64,000 bases of DNA. Source: Sphingobacteriales bacterium (GTDB taxonomy: Bacteria > Bacteroidota > Bacteroidia > Sphingobacteriales > Sphingobacteriaceae). Positions 44,916-53,531 of this stretch are shown piece after piece. The notes beneath the pieces are model-generated. The model did no database searches, had not been told where the DNA came from, and saw only the letters and a list, made by a program, of their open reading frames with translations. The stretch covers positions 246,000-309,999 of the forward strand of contig JAQBOG010000033.1 of assembly GCA_028288165.1 (NCBI GenBank). The letters run 5' to 3'. The first letter of the stretch is position 1, and the number at the start of each line of letters is the position of its first letter. The translations under genes were made by a program, and so were the position numbers.

Positions 44916-45902
44916 TTATTTTGTTACGTAAAGCACTGATTTTACCGCAGCAATAACTTTTTCCGCACTTGGTAATGCTTCCTTAATTAAAGTTGGAGCA
45001 TAAGGCAATGGAACATCTGCACAGGTAACTCTCAATACAGGTGCATCAAGAAAATCAAACGCATCTTTTTGAACTTTAAAAGCAACTTCCGTAGCAATCG
45101 ATCCTAGTGGCCACGCTTCTTCAACAAACACCATCCTGTTTGTTTTTTTAACAGAACTAATTACTGTATCGTAATCAATTGGTCTCACGGTACGTAAATC
45201 AATTACCTCGGCATTGATCCCTTCTTTTGTAAGTTCTTCTACAGCAGGCATTACAACACGCGTAAGCATTTTACCAAAAGTAACGATGGTTACATCTGTG
45301 CCTTCTTTTACAATGTTTGCTTTACCTAACGGGATATAATATTCTTCTTCTGGAACTTCACCTTTATCGCCGTACATTACTTCTGATTCCATAAAAATAA
45401 CAGGATCAGGATCAATGATTGACTGTTTTAATAATCCTTTAGCTTCATACGGAGTTGATGGAATAACAACTTTTAAACCGGGGCAGTTAGCATACCAGTT
45501 TTCAAAGTTTTGAGAGTGTTGAGCTCCTAATTGACCAGCATTACCAGTTGGCCCACGAAACACAATCGGCACAGAGAATTGGCCGCCACTCATCGATAGC
45601 ACTTTCGCAGCAGCATTGATAACTTGATCAATCGCAACCAAAGAGAAATTGAAAGTCATAAACTCCACAATGGGAGATAAACCATTCATAGCAGCACCTG
45701 TAGCTATACCAGCAAAGCCTAACTCTGCAATGGGAGTATCAATAACGCGTTTGGCTCCAAACTCATCCAACATTCCCTGGCTCACTTTGTAAGCACCGTT
45801 ATATTCGGCAACTTCCTCGCCCATTAAAAAGATTTTTTCGTCTTTGCGCATTTCTTCGTTTAATGCTTCACGAAGTGCTTCTCTGAACTGTATTTCTCTC
45901 AT
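44916..45902 (-). CDS. pdhB: Pyruvate dehydrogenase E1 component, beta subunit
   Basis: Forms the E1 heterotetramer with PdhA and, with TPP, oxidatively decarboxylates pyruvate for acetyl-CoA. 328 residues. Visible motifs are MREIQFREALREALNEEMRK at the N-terminus, DTPIAELGFAGIATGAAMNG (about 55-74), EFMTFNFSLVAIDQVINAAA (about 79-98) and the C-terminal VPLPYAP. The alpha and E2 genes are not adjacent, so the complex is split in this genome. A TATATTTG box on the minus strand at 45928-45935 is 25 bases upstream. Confidence 0.94.
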   Translation of the reverse strand: MREIQFREALREALNEEMRKDEKIFLMGEEVAEYNGAYKVSQGMLDEFGAKRVIDTPIAELGFAGIATGAAMNGLSPIVEFMTFNFSLVAIDQVINAAAKVLSMSGGQFSVPIVFRGPTGNAGQLGAQHSQNFENWYANCPGLKVVIPSTPYEAKGLLKQSIIDPDPVIFMESEVMYGDKGEVPEEEYYIPLGKANIVKEGTDVTIVTFGKMLTRVVMPAVEELTKEGINAEVIDLRTVRPIDYDTVISSVKKTNRMVFVEEAWPLGSIATEVAFKVQKDAFDFLDAPVLRVTCADVPLPYAPTLIKEALPSAEKVIAAVKSVLYVTK

Positions 45903-46169
45903 GTTATAATAAAATCAATTTTGGTCGCAAATATAAAGTTTAATGTTTAAAATTGGTTTGGATTTGCAAACACAATTGAACCATTTTTCATTTTAAATGC
46001 AATTAACCTGCTTTTGAAACACATTTAGTTACAGGGTTAACGTAAAGGTGGTGTTACGTACAGAAAATTATACAAATTTGATGACTGTCTTGATACCTTT
46101 AACCTAAGTTCGACTTTAAAATGCCTGGTTATGAATCAGAAAAAGTGTTATAAAACGTGTTTTTTGAAC

Positions 46170-46263
46170 TTGCTAGGTTTTGCGTTAGGGATTGAAGTGA
46201 AAATCCTTTTTGCCCTCTTTCTTCGGGCAAAAAGATTGTAACGAAAAGCCCGCCCGAACGCCC
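46170..46263 (-). repeat. Interspersed intergenic repeat, copy 4 (inverted)
   Basis: About 94 bases on the minus strand, closest to copy 2: GGGCGTTCGGGCGGGC, TTTTTGCCC, a loop (GAAGAAA), GGGCAAAAAGGATTTTCACT and CTAACGCAAAACCTAGCAA. It lies between the pdhB promoter and the addB-like stop. Confidence 0.9.
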
Positions 46264-46344
46264 CAAACACTTATTTCTTGAAATAATTACATTAGAACAG
46301 GTTCTTAGCTTCAATCAGAGATCGAATGTGTAGAATGAATAAAA

Positions 46345-46366
46345 TTCTCTTTATTTCGAAAGAGAA
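46345..46366 (-). terminator. Terminator downstream of the addB-like gene
   Basis: An 8-bp stem TTCTCTTT/AAAGAGAA with a 6-nt loop, with four Ts following on the minus strand, 107 bases after the stop codon. Confidence 0.65.
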
Positions 46367-46472
46367 CTCCAGCTATCACATTTCAAAATCTTGAACTTAA
46401 TTAATCGACAGCAATGCCATATGCACAAATGTTCTAACGTCAAGCTCTCAATTAAGTATTTGTATCAGCCAT

Positions 46473-49355
46473 TTATTTCTTACACATTCCCTCATACGGG
46501 CAAAAAGCACAATTATCTTTATTAGTGGTATGTGAAAATGGAATATTTCTATCAAATAATTCCTCAAGCAATGTTCTGAGTTTATCTTCAAAACCAGCTT
46601 TCATATCCTCTAAATGCTCAGCTTGTAAATAAACCCTTGGGCGGCTTCCGGTAAAGAAAAGCGTGCCATCATTTTTCATCTTTCGGATGATATACAAATT
46701 GGGTTCTACCTGTTTTTTACCGCTAACCTGCTCATATATATAGGTGTAAAACAACGTTTGCAGCATCGCCTTATTTGGTTTCTTCCCGTCGCGTTCAAAC
46801 AAATCATCCAGGCAACTGAACCGAACATCATCACGACCACCAGTTTTATAGTCTACAATTCGTGTATGTCCATTTTCTTCATCCACACGGTCGATAATCC
46901 CATATAAAGAAACTTCATGGGCACTATTATTTATTTCAATTGGGAAACGGTATTTATAGTCCTTCTTATTCTCTAATTCCACTATATGGAATGGGGCAGT
47001 CTTTTCGTCATGATCTAAAACCACATTTACATACTCTTCAACAATACGCAGAATAATCTGTTGCATACTGTTAGGATTCTTTAATTGATCACGTTTTTTA
47101 AATAGTAATTCTGATAAAGCCTGACGACATAAAAATGGAAGATCCTCCCGTTTTTCCTTAATTCTTTTAGCTGTAATTTCTTTATCAGTTGCGGCCAGAT
47201 CTTGATAAAACCATTCCAAAACTTGGTGAAGAATAGTTCCAACTTGGTTCGCTTCCAGGTTTTCTGCAACCTCTTCCGGCTCTTTAATTTCTGCAACATA
47301 TCTGAAAAAGAACTGCAAAGAACAATTTAAATAAGTTGTTAAGGCTGTTGCGGATATTTTCTTATCATCCCATTTACCAGTCGATTGCAAGAAACGCTGC
47401 AGTGCTTTCCAAACAGCTCCTTCTTTTGGGACAATGATATCTGTTGCTGGTTCTATCTGTACGGTTTGTTGCTGGCGGTGATAGATGAACTTATAATTAC
47501 TCTCAAACTCCAGCTGACTTAAAAATCGTGTCGGCTCCCCGGAGTTACTCTCGTCAATTAAACTATTATAAACCAAATAGACATCTGAAGATCGGTGCAA
47601 CAAACGGTAAAATAAATATGCCGAGATCGCATTTTGATTCTCCAATACAGGCAGATCATAAGCCCTTCGAATACTATCTGGAATAAAACTTGGAGATGTG
47701 CTAACTTTCGGTAAAACGCCTTCGTTAGCTCCTAGTACCAGCACTTTTTCAAAGTCTAATACCCGGCTTTCCAATAAACCCATCACTTGAATACCTCTCA
47801 AAGGCTCACCTTCTAAAGGCACAGACAAGCCCGTAAGCGCTTTTCGAATAAGTGAAAAAACAAAAGGAAGGAATAACGTAGAAGCATAAGTTAATAAACC
47901 ATCATGTAGTTGATTTAATTTTTTGATTACCTCTAAAATCAAGCTGGCTTCTAGCTGTTGCAGTTGATGATTTTTTTGTCGCTGTTCTAATACGTGTCGT
48001 AGCAAGCTTGTTAATGCATCAATACACTGAGCCCCTTCGTGCTTAACCGTAAAAAATCCTGGCGTTAAAACAGATGCAAAAAGCAATTCGGTTAACGGTA
48101 TCTCAACCCATTGCTTTTCAATAATTCTTTGCAGGATAAGATCCCGTTCCTTACTATTAATGCCGGAAAGTGGATGTGACAAAAATGCCTGCACATCACG
48201 ATAGTAAATAGTGTCCTTTCCTTCTTTAAATACCTGCTCTTGTATTGTTAACCATAAATCAATAAAGCCAAATACGGTTGACTGCGCCAATGGATATCCC
48301 ATGGTAACATTTACTTTCCCGGCATTTTCAGGAATAGTTTGCAGAACTGGTATCAATAAGCTTTCGTCTACAATGATGATTGCTGTCTTTTCAGGATCAT
48401 CCGCATTGCTTGCTAAATTTTCGGCATTTAAAAATTCGTTTAAGGCCTTTGCTTGAGCGGCATGCCCTTGAGCTTGTATTACCTGGATTTGCTTCGGTTT
48501 AGCCATATTGGCTGGCAACTTTTCAAAGACATTGATCAGTCCTGTTTTTTGTAAGTTTTTGCGAAGAAACAATCCTGCTTCCTGTAAAGTGTCATTCACA
48601 TAATAGCTATCGGCATCAAAATAGAAGATAGCCCTTTCTTGTTCCTGGTAAGTTTTGAAAAGTGTTGCTTCAGCTTTGTTCAAGGCATTAAAACCTACGA
48701 ATATTAGTTTTTTATAGTCATTTAAAAATTCTGGTTTTTGAATGTTACCGTTTGCTAGGCTGCGGTATAAATTTGCGGTAGTTGTTAAATTTTCATGAAT
48801 CAGACTTTCATGAAACTGCCTATAAAGTTTAGGCATTCGTCTCCATAAATCGATAAACTTTTGCTGAAAATTTTGTTGCCTTTCGGCGGAAAAGGTTGCC
48901 CAGAATTGCTCCAGGAACTTTTGCTGATCTTCACTAAAATGCGGAAACTGATGCTGAATCACGGCTATATCTTCTAAAGCCGAAAACACTTGGTCGGGAT
49001 TAATTAGATCATAATCTATTTGGGAAAAATCGCCCAGAATGATCTCGGCCATTGGGTAAAACTGATCTGGTGTAAATTCGGGCTTTCCCTCTTCCTTTAA
49101 AAGCTTATTAAACTCTTGATGCAGAACGAAAAACTGTTTAATATGATCAGCAGAAATTAAATCAGTTGCTAAACTGAAAAACTCGCCGATAGTAAAAAAT
49201 GAGGGGCTCCAAAACGCTTTACCCGAAAGTTCGCCTAAATGCTTTTTTAAGAATGTTACTGGTCGCTTATTATTGAAAATAATTGCCACGTCTTTCAAAT
49301 CAGCACCAAAACGACTGATTAAATCTGTTGCAACTTCTCTTAGGAATGAATTCAT
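46473..49355 (-). CDS. AddB-like PD-(D/E)XK nuclease-helicase subunit
   Basis: 960 residues. The first two-thirds resemble an inactivated UvrD-like helicase (SFFTIGEFFSLATDLISADH, GVLPKVSTSPSFIPDSIR). The C-terminal PD-(D/E)XK nuclease is seen in ISATALTTYLNCSLQFFFRY, RIVDYKTGGRDDV, and the C-terminal CAFCPYEGMC, which with the earlier Cys could hold an iron-sulfur cluster as in AddB. It pairs with the AddA-like gene upstream on the same strand, so together they would process double-strand ends and may recognise Chi-like sites. Confidence 0.85.
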   Translation of the reverse strand: MNSFLREVATDLISRFGADLKDVAIIFNNKRPVTFLKKHLGELSGKAFWSPSFFTIGEFFSLATDLISADHIKQFFVLHQEFNKLLKEEGKPEFTPDQFYPMAEIILGDFSQIDYDLINPDQVFSALEDIAVIQHQFPHFSEDQQKFLEQFWATFSAERQQNFQQKFIDLWRRMPKLYRQFHESLIHENLTTTANLYRSLANGNIQKPEFLNDYKKLIFVGFNALNKAEATLFKTYQEQERAIFYFDADSYYVNDTLQEAGLFLRKNLQKTGLINVFEKLPANMAKPKQIQVIQAQGHAAQAKALNEFLNAENLASNADDPEKTAIIIVDESLLIPVLQTIPENAGKVNVTMGYPLAQSTVFGFIDLWLTIQEQVFKEGKDTIYYRDVQAFLSHPLSGINSKERDLILQRIIEKQWVEIPLTELLFASVLTPGFFTVKHEGAQCIDALTSLLRHVLEQRQKNHQLQQLEASLILEVIKKLNQLHDGLLTYASTLFLPFVFSLIRKALTGLSVPLEGEPLRGIQVMGLLESRVLDFEKVLVLGANEGVLPKVSTSPSFIPDSIRRAYDLPVLENQNAISAYLFYRLLHRSSDVYLVYNSLIDESNSGEPTRFLSQLEFESNYKFIYHRQQQTVQIEPATDIIVPKEGAVWKALQRFLQSTGKWDDKKISATALTTYLNCSLQFFFRYVAEIKEPEEVAENLEANQVGTILHQVLEWFYQDLAATDKEITAKRIKEKREDLPFLCRQALSELLFKKRDQLKNPNSMQQIILRIVEEYVNVVLDHDEKTAPFHIVELENKKDYKYRFPIEINNSAHEVSLYGIIDRVDEENGHTRIVDYKTGGRDDVRFSCLDDLFERDGKKPNKAMLQTLFYTYIYEQVSGKKQVEPNLYIIRKMKNDGTLFFTGSRPRVYLQAEHLEDMKAGFEDKLRTLLEELFDRNIPFSHTTNKDNCAFCPYEGMCKK

Positions 49356-49410
49356 TGTGTGTTAATTGACAGCGTTTATTGAACTATCGGTATCACTTAT
49401 ACCTATGTGT

Positions 49411-49441
49411 GTAATTGTGTCCTCGCTGCGGGCACAATTAC
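49411..49441. repeat. Palindrome 1 between the addA- and addB-like genes
   Basis: A 9-bp arm GTAATTGTG pairs with CACAATTAC around a GC-rich centre. It shares its arms with the longer palindrome at 49466, so the two are copies of one element. Confidence 0.75.
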
Positions 49442-49465
49442 ATTGCACTGATTATCAAATCCTTA

Positions 49466-49494
49466 TAATTGTGTCATCAGTGATGACACAATTA
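49466..49494. repeat. Palindrome 2 between the addA- and addB-like genes
   Basis: A perfect palindrome with 14-nt arms TAATTGTGTCATCA around a single base. The addA stop and addB start flank it. No T-tract follows, so a terminator is unlikely. Confidence 0.85.
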
Positions 49495-49530
49495 GCCTTC
49501 ACCTTGTTATGCACAGTCCAAACCTACCCC

Positions 49531-52500
49531 TTACACCACTTTCAATTCTTTTAAATATCCGTAATACAAATAAGCTTTTATGTTTTCATAACCGATTTCA
49601 CTTAACAAATCCTTATACCGCTCAACTTGCTCATAATGCGACTTTTTAGGCTGGCCTGTAAATTTAAAATCAATGATAATCACTTCATCACCCCCAATTA
49701 AAACCTTATCCGGACGATAGCTATCGCCTTCTTTTGTAATAATAGTACGCTCATTAAATGTGGTGTAATCTTTTTTCAGGATGCTATTTAATTCTGGCTG
49801 GGATAATACACTGGTAGCTAGTTTTAAGATTTCTTCATACTCATTCTCTTTAAACCAGCCATCTTGCTGCATTTGTTTAATCTCCAGTTCCAAATCACTA
49901 ATCTCATTCACCTTTGCCAGTATCTCATGCAAAATAATTCCTCGCTGTTGAGATTTATCGGTACTAAAAAGATCTTCCTGTTCTTTTACTTTTCTATCAG
50001 TAAGGGCATCATTTATTCTACTCGATAATGGATAACTACTAAATGACCAAATATCTTCCTTGAAACGACTTTCAATGTCAACTTCTACTATTGGTTTCTC
50101 TTTGACAGGAACAGGTTCATCCAAAATAAATTTTCCGTCCTCAAACTCGACTTTAAACTCCTCGTCAATGTTTTTTAATGCTTGATAAATCACATCGCCA
50201 GCAATACCTAGTTGTTCATCCTTTCCATCGGCCTGTCCAGGAGCGGTGATGTACAAATGCTTCCGGGTACGGGTTAGGGCTACATAAAGCATATTTAGCG
50301 CATCCATATAATTGAAAAGCAGTTCTTCAAAGTAAGCTTTTGCGAAGGCGGATTGCCCTAAACTCTTTTTATAGTGAACAGGCAAACTGTTCATCATCGC
50401 GTACGACGTTTCTGCAGTATCGACCCAAAAAATACTATTTGCCATTCCATCTAAATTCCACGAACAAAAAGGCATCATGACCACATCAAAAGCCAATCCT
50501 TTAGATTTATGCACCGTCATTACTTGAACGGCATTGCTTTGTTCGCCAGATGGCAATGCTTTCCTCTGACCTTCCTCATCCCACCATTCTAAAAAGCGTG
50601 TAATTCCACGATCTCCGTGACCTGCAAACTGACTGATCATATCACGAAAAGCAATTAAATAAGGTAAGTGAATGGCCGATTTATCAAGACTATAAGCACC
50701 AATTAATTGCTCTATTAATTCGGTGAGCGGCAAAGTTTGCCATGGCAGCCAATTATCGCAAAGTGAATTTGGAAGTATGCCCCTTAATTGCGGAATGCTG
50801 CTACTTTTCAATTTCATCCATGTATCTACAGAAACTGGTTTGTTAAGTTGGCTAGTGTATAACTGAACGCAAATAGATTTATACAACGTATTGTCGTTGG
50901 TTTTGCTAACCATGGCGTAAAGCGTATTGATTAGCAACTTCACACTCGAATTATTCGCAATTAGCAACGCTTCGCCGGATAATACTTCAAACGCCTTCCA
51001 CGAATTCTGTTGATCAAAGTCACTAACACTTTTAGCCTGCCTTACTTGCTGATCACGCATTAAATGTTCAATCACATCTCTGGCCTCCCCGTTTTTTCTT
51101 ACCAGGATGCAAACTTGTCCCGCCTTATATCTTCCTGAGCTAATCCACTCATTGAGCGTGATAGCCAATCGATCCAAAATTTCTTCTTTGCTTTGTGAAA
51201 CACGGGTGCGATTATCAGTAGAAGGAATGAAACCAATCTCGACAGATCCACCTGATGGCGTTGATTTCGCTTTCAGCTGATGGCTCTGTTCGTATGCTTT
51301 AATAATGATATCGTCGTATTTGCTTTCTTTCCACCAAGTATTGAAAAATTCTTCACCACCATCTGCAATCACTTTTTCATTGATATGATTTTGAAGTATT
51401 TGGGGTGATTGCTTGAAGAGGAAATTATTAAAATCAATGATATTGGCTGCGCTACGGTAGTTTTCAGACAATGAATCTTCCAAAACCTTGATATCTCCAA
51501 TGTTGGCTTTCGCCTGATGCAAAAGAATGCGCCAATCACCATTTCGCCAGCGATAAATGGATTGTTTCACATCGCCCACAATTAAATGATCAATCAGTTT
51601 TCCATTTGCTTCCGCGATAGCATTTTGCACCAAAGGCAGGAAATTATCCCATTGATAAGAGGAAGTATCTTGAAATTCATCAAACAAGAAATGTTTGAAC
51701 CGATTGCCAGTTTTTTCCCAGATAAAAGAAGTATTATCGTTCAAATCAGCTGTAATTCCCTTTAGCAAATTTTGAGCATCGCTAATTAATAACGTTCCAT
51801 TCTCTTGTCGGTATTCTTTTAGTAAACCTGCCATTTCCTGCATTAAGCGTAGATAATACAGATTAGCATCAATGGCCTTCGCCATTCCATACCTTGGAAG
51901 TTCTTCGACGTGAAACTGATTTAATCCTTTAAGAATGGGGTTGAGCTGATCATATAAAGCAGAAACTCCAGCGCTCAATTTGCCCTTTTGCCATTCTTCT
52001 GGCTCATCAATTAGTTTACTAAGGCTCTTAATTTTATCGTAATCGCCATCTAAAACTTTAGTTAAGCACGATAATGGTGATCTGGATTTACCTTTCAACT
52101 CATCAATCAGTACTCCTGATTTTTGAAAAGTATCAGTTGCTTTTTTTATTAAATCAGAGATTCCTCCTTCGAAGTATTCAATGATCGCTTTATTTAGCTC
52201 TTGCAGATCTTTAAAAACTTCGTTCGGATTTAATTTTTTTAGCGCATTTTCGAATGGCTGATAACGTTCCTTAAAAATCTCGCCAGCTAAATCAAGCAAC
52301 GTGTCATGATAGTTCCAGCTTTTATCATTTCGGATACGATCTAATGCCAGATCAATAATCCATTGTAGCAGTTCGGGTTTTTTATCTAATTGTTCGTTCA
52401 GTTTTTGGGCAAGCTCCTGTTTTACTTTATCGATATTCATCTCCAAACGGAAACCTGCATCTAAGCCAAGCTCAAATGAAAAACTGCGGATAACCTTTTG

Positions 52501-52851
52501 AACAAAGCCATCAATGGTGTTTACAGCAAAACGACTGTAATCATGTATAATATTTCGATAAATGAGATGCGCTTTCTCTTGTAATGTATCCGGATTAAGA
52601 TTTGGATGAGATTGTAAGATGATATCCCGAAAGCCTTCTGCATCGGCATGACCCAAAGCCAGGCTTTTCAAAACCTCCAGAATACGGCTCTTCATTTCAG
52701 CAGTAGCCTTATTGGTGAAAGTAACGGCTAAAATTTCCCGGTATTTCGTTTCTCCATCGAAAAGCAATGTAAGGTAATGTGCTGTAAGGCTGTAGGTTTT
52801 ACCAGATCCGGCGGAAGCCTGAAGAATTTTGAGCGGTTTTACTGATTGCAT
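49531..52851 (-). CDS. AddA-like UvrD-family helicase-nuclease
   Basis: 1106 residues. Walker A ASAGSGKT is at residues 12-19; the DExQ-type motif is in LFDEFQDTSS; ENYRSAANIIDFNN and VMTVHKSKGLAFDVVMMPF are late helicase motifs; NMLYVALTRTRKHLYI is motif VI. The C-terminus has a RecB-like nuclease motif (VLIGGDEVIIIDFKFTGQ). Paired with the AddB-like gene 175 bases downstream, it would resect double-strand breaks for RecA. mazEF lies 71 bases upstream on the same strand. Confidence 0.88.
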   Translation of the reverse strand: MQSVKPLKILQASAGSGKTYSLTAHYLTLLFDGETKYREILAVTFTNKATAEMKSRILEVLKSLALGHADAEGFRDIILQSHPNLNPDTLQEKAHLIYRNIIHDYSRFAVNTIDGFVQKVIRSFSFELGLDAGFRLEMNIDKVKQELAQKLNEQLDKKPELLQWIIDLALDRIRNDKSWNYHDTLLDLAGEIFKERYQPFENALKKLNPNEVFKDLQELNKAIIEYFEGGISDLIKKATDTFQKSGVLIDELKGKSRSPLSCLTKVLDGDYDKIKSLSKLIDEPEEWQKGKLSAGVSALYDQLNPILKGLNQFHVEELPRYGMAKAIDANLYYLRLMQEMAGLLKEYRQENGTLLISDAQNLLKGITADLNDNTSFIWEKTGNRFKHFLFDEFQDTSSYQWDNFLPLVQNAIAEANGKLIDHLIVGDVKQSIYRWRNGDWRILLHQAKANIGDIKVLEDSLSENYRSAANIIDFNNFLFKQSPQILQNHINEKVIADGGEEFFNTWWKESKYDDIIIKAYEQSHQLKAKSTPSGGSVEIGFIPSTDNRTRVSQSKEEILDRLAITLNEWISSGRYKAGQVCILVRKNGEARDVIEHLMRDQQVRQAKSVSDFDQQNSWKAFEVLSGEALLIANNSSVKLLINTLYAMVSKTNDNTLYKSICVQLYTSQLNKPVSVDTWMKLKSSSIPQLRGILPNSLCDNWLPWQTLPLTELIEQLIGAYSLDKSAIHLPYLIAFRDMISQFAGHGDRGITRFLEWWDEEGQRKALPSGEQSNAVQVMTVHKSKGLAFDVVMMPFCSWNLDGMANSIFWVDTAETSYAMMNSLPVHYKKSLGQSAFAKAYFEELLFNYMDALNMLYVALTRTRKHLYITAPGQADGKDEQLGIAGDVIYQALKNIDEEFKVEFEDGKFILDEPVPVKEKPIVEVDIESRFKEDIWSFSSYPLSSRINDALTDRKVKEQEDLFSTDKSQQRGIILHEILAKVNEISDLELEIKQMQQDGWFKENEYEEILKLATSVLSQPELNSILKKDYTTFNERTIITKEGDSYRPDKVLIGGDEVIIIDFKFTGQPKKSHYEQVERYKDLLSEIGYENIKAYLYYGYLKELKVV

Positions 52852-52922
52852 AGGGCTTGAATTTACGGCATTTGGGCGAATTCAAACCTAATTGTTGAAA
52901 ATAATGAATGGAGGAAATTGTA

Positions 52923-53243
52923 TTAGCAAAGCATTTCATTGATGACAAACTTAATATTTCCACTTTCTGTAGTATTTAACTTGCCAAAGAGCTTTCCTAC
53001 TCTAGACTTATCTACAGTACGGATTTGATCCAGCATGATAGAACCAACGTCGCCATTCACTTCGCATTGAACTCTTGAAGGATAAGGCTTCAATGAATGA
53101 GTTAAGGGAGCAATAATTACCGTTTTAATGAAGTTGTTCATCTCATCTGGAGAAAGGATCACACAAGGTCGAGTTTTGTTCACTTCACTCTCAATTGTCG
53201 GATCAAGGTTAATCCAGTGAATGGAATACTGTTTTATTCCCAT
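52923..53243 (-). CDS. mazF: PemK/MazF-type toxin
   Basis: 106 residues from the ATG. The mRNA-interferase fold shows INLDPTIESEVNKTRPCVIL (residues 9-28), VIIAPLTHSLKPYPSRVQCE and GSIMLDQIRTVDKSRVGKLF. Family members cut mRNA sequence-specifically. The start overlaps the end of the antitoxin by 10 bases, so they are translationally coupled. A TTG two codons upstream is the only longer start. Confidence 0.88.
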   Translation of the reverse strand: MGIKQYSIHWINLDPTIESEVNKTRPCVILSPDEMNNFIKTVIIAPLTHSLKPYPSRVQCEVNGDVGSIMLDQIRTVDKSRVGKLFGKLNTTESGNIKFVINEMLC

Positions 53244-53488
53244 GTCCAATCTTTAAGCTCTTCGTCTTCAAAAACATCTGGAATGATTAATTCGTCATCG
53301 CCATTTTTGGCCATTTCCTGAAACGCTTTTGCCCACCCAATTCTTTTTTGTTCTTTTACCGGGCTAATAACTATCGTATTATCCTTAACCTCAATAACTA
53401 CCTCATTCTCAATAAAGCATTGTTTGAGAAAGTTTTGCGGTATGATAATACCTTTAGAATTTCCAATATTTCTAATTGTTGATTGCAT
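53234..53488 (-). CDS. mazE: MazE/AbrB-type antitoxin
   Basis: 84 residues. The N-terminal swapped-hairpin DNA-binding motif is STIRNIGNSKGIIIPQNFL; the C-terminal acidic tail (DDELIIPDVFEDEELKDWTW) would bind and neutralise the toxin. It overlaps the toxin start by 10 bases. Two direct TTATAACAA repeats one helical turn apart lie just upstream and could be the autoregulatory operator. Confidence 0.87.
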   Translation of the reverse strand: MQSTIRNIGNSKGIIIPQNFLKQCFIENEVVIEVKDNTIVISPVKEQKRIGWAKAFQEMAKNGDDELIIPDVFEDEELKDWTWE

Positions 53489-53496
53489 AGTTAAAG

Positions 53497-53515
53497 TTAT
53501 AACAAATTATAACAA
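53497..53515. promoter_or_regulatory. Candidate mazEF operator
   Basis: Two TTATAACAA copies (53497-53505 and 53507-53515), repeating every 10 bases, lie 9-27 bases upstream of the antitoxin start. They could bind the MazE DNA-binding domain. Confidence 0.5.
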
Positions 53516-53531
53516 TTCCCAAGCTTTAATC

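Larger units (their letters stand above)
45903..46472. other. Intergenic region with an interspersed repeat and the addAB terminator
   Basis: 570 bases without a gene. It holds the -7 box of pdhB (45928-45935), repeat copy 4 (46170-46263, minus) and a hairpin terminator (46345-46366). Small frames in it are spurious translations of the repeat. Confidence 0.6.

Noticed and set aside
46129..46314. Open frame of 61 codons upstream of pdhB
   Set aside because: Translation of repeat copy 4; similar peptides arise only because the repeat is shared.
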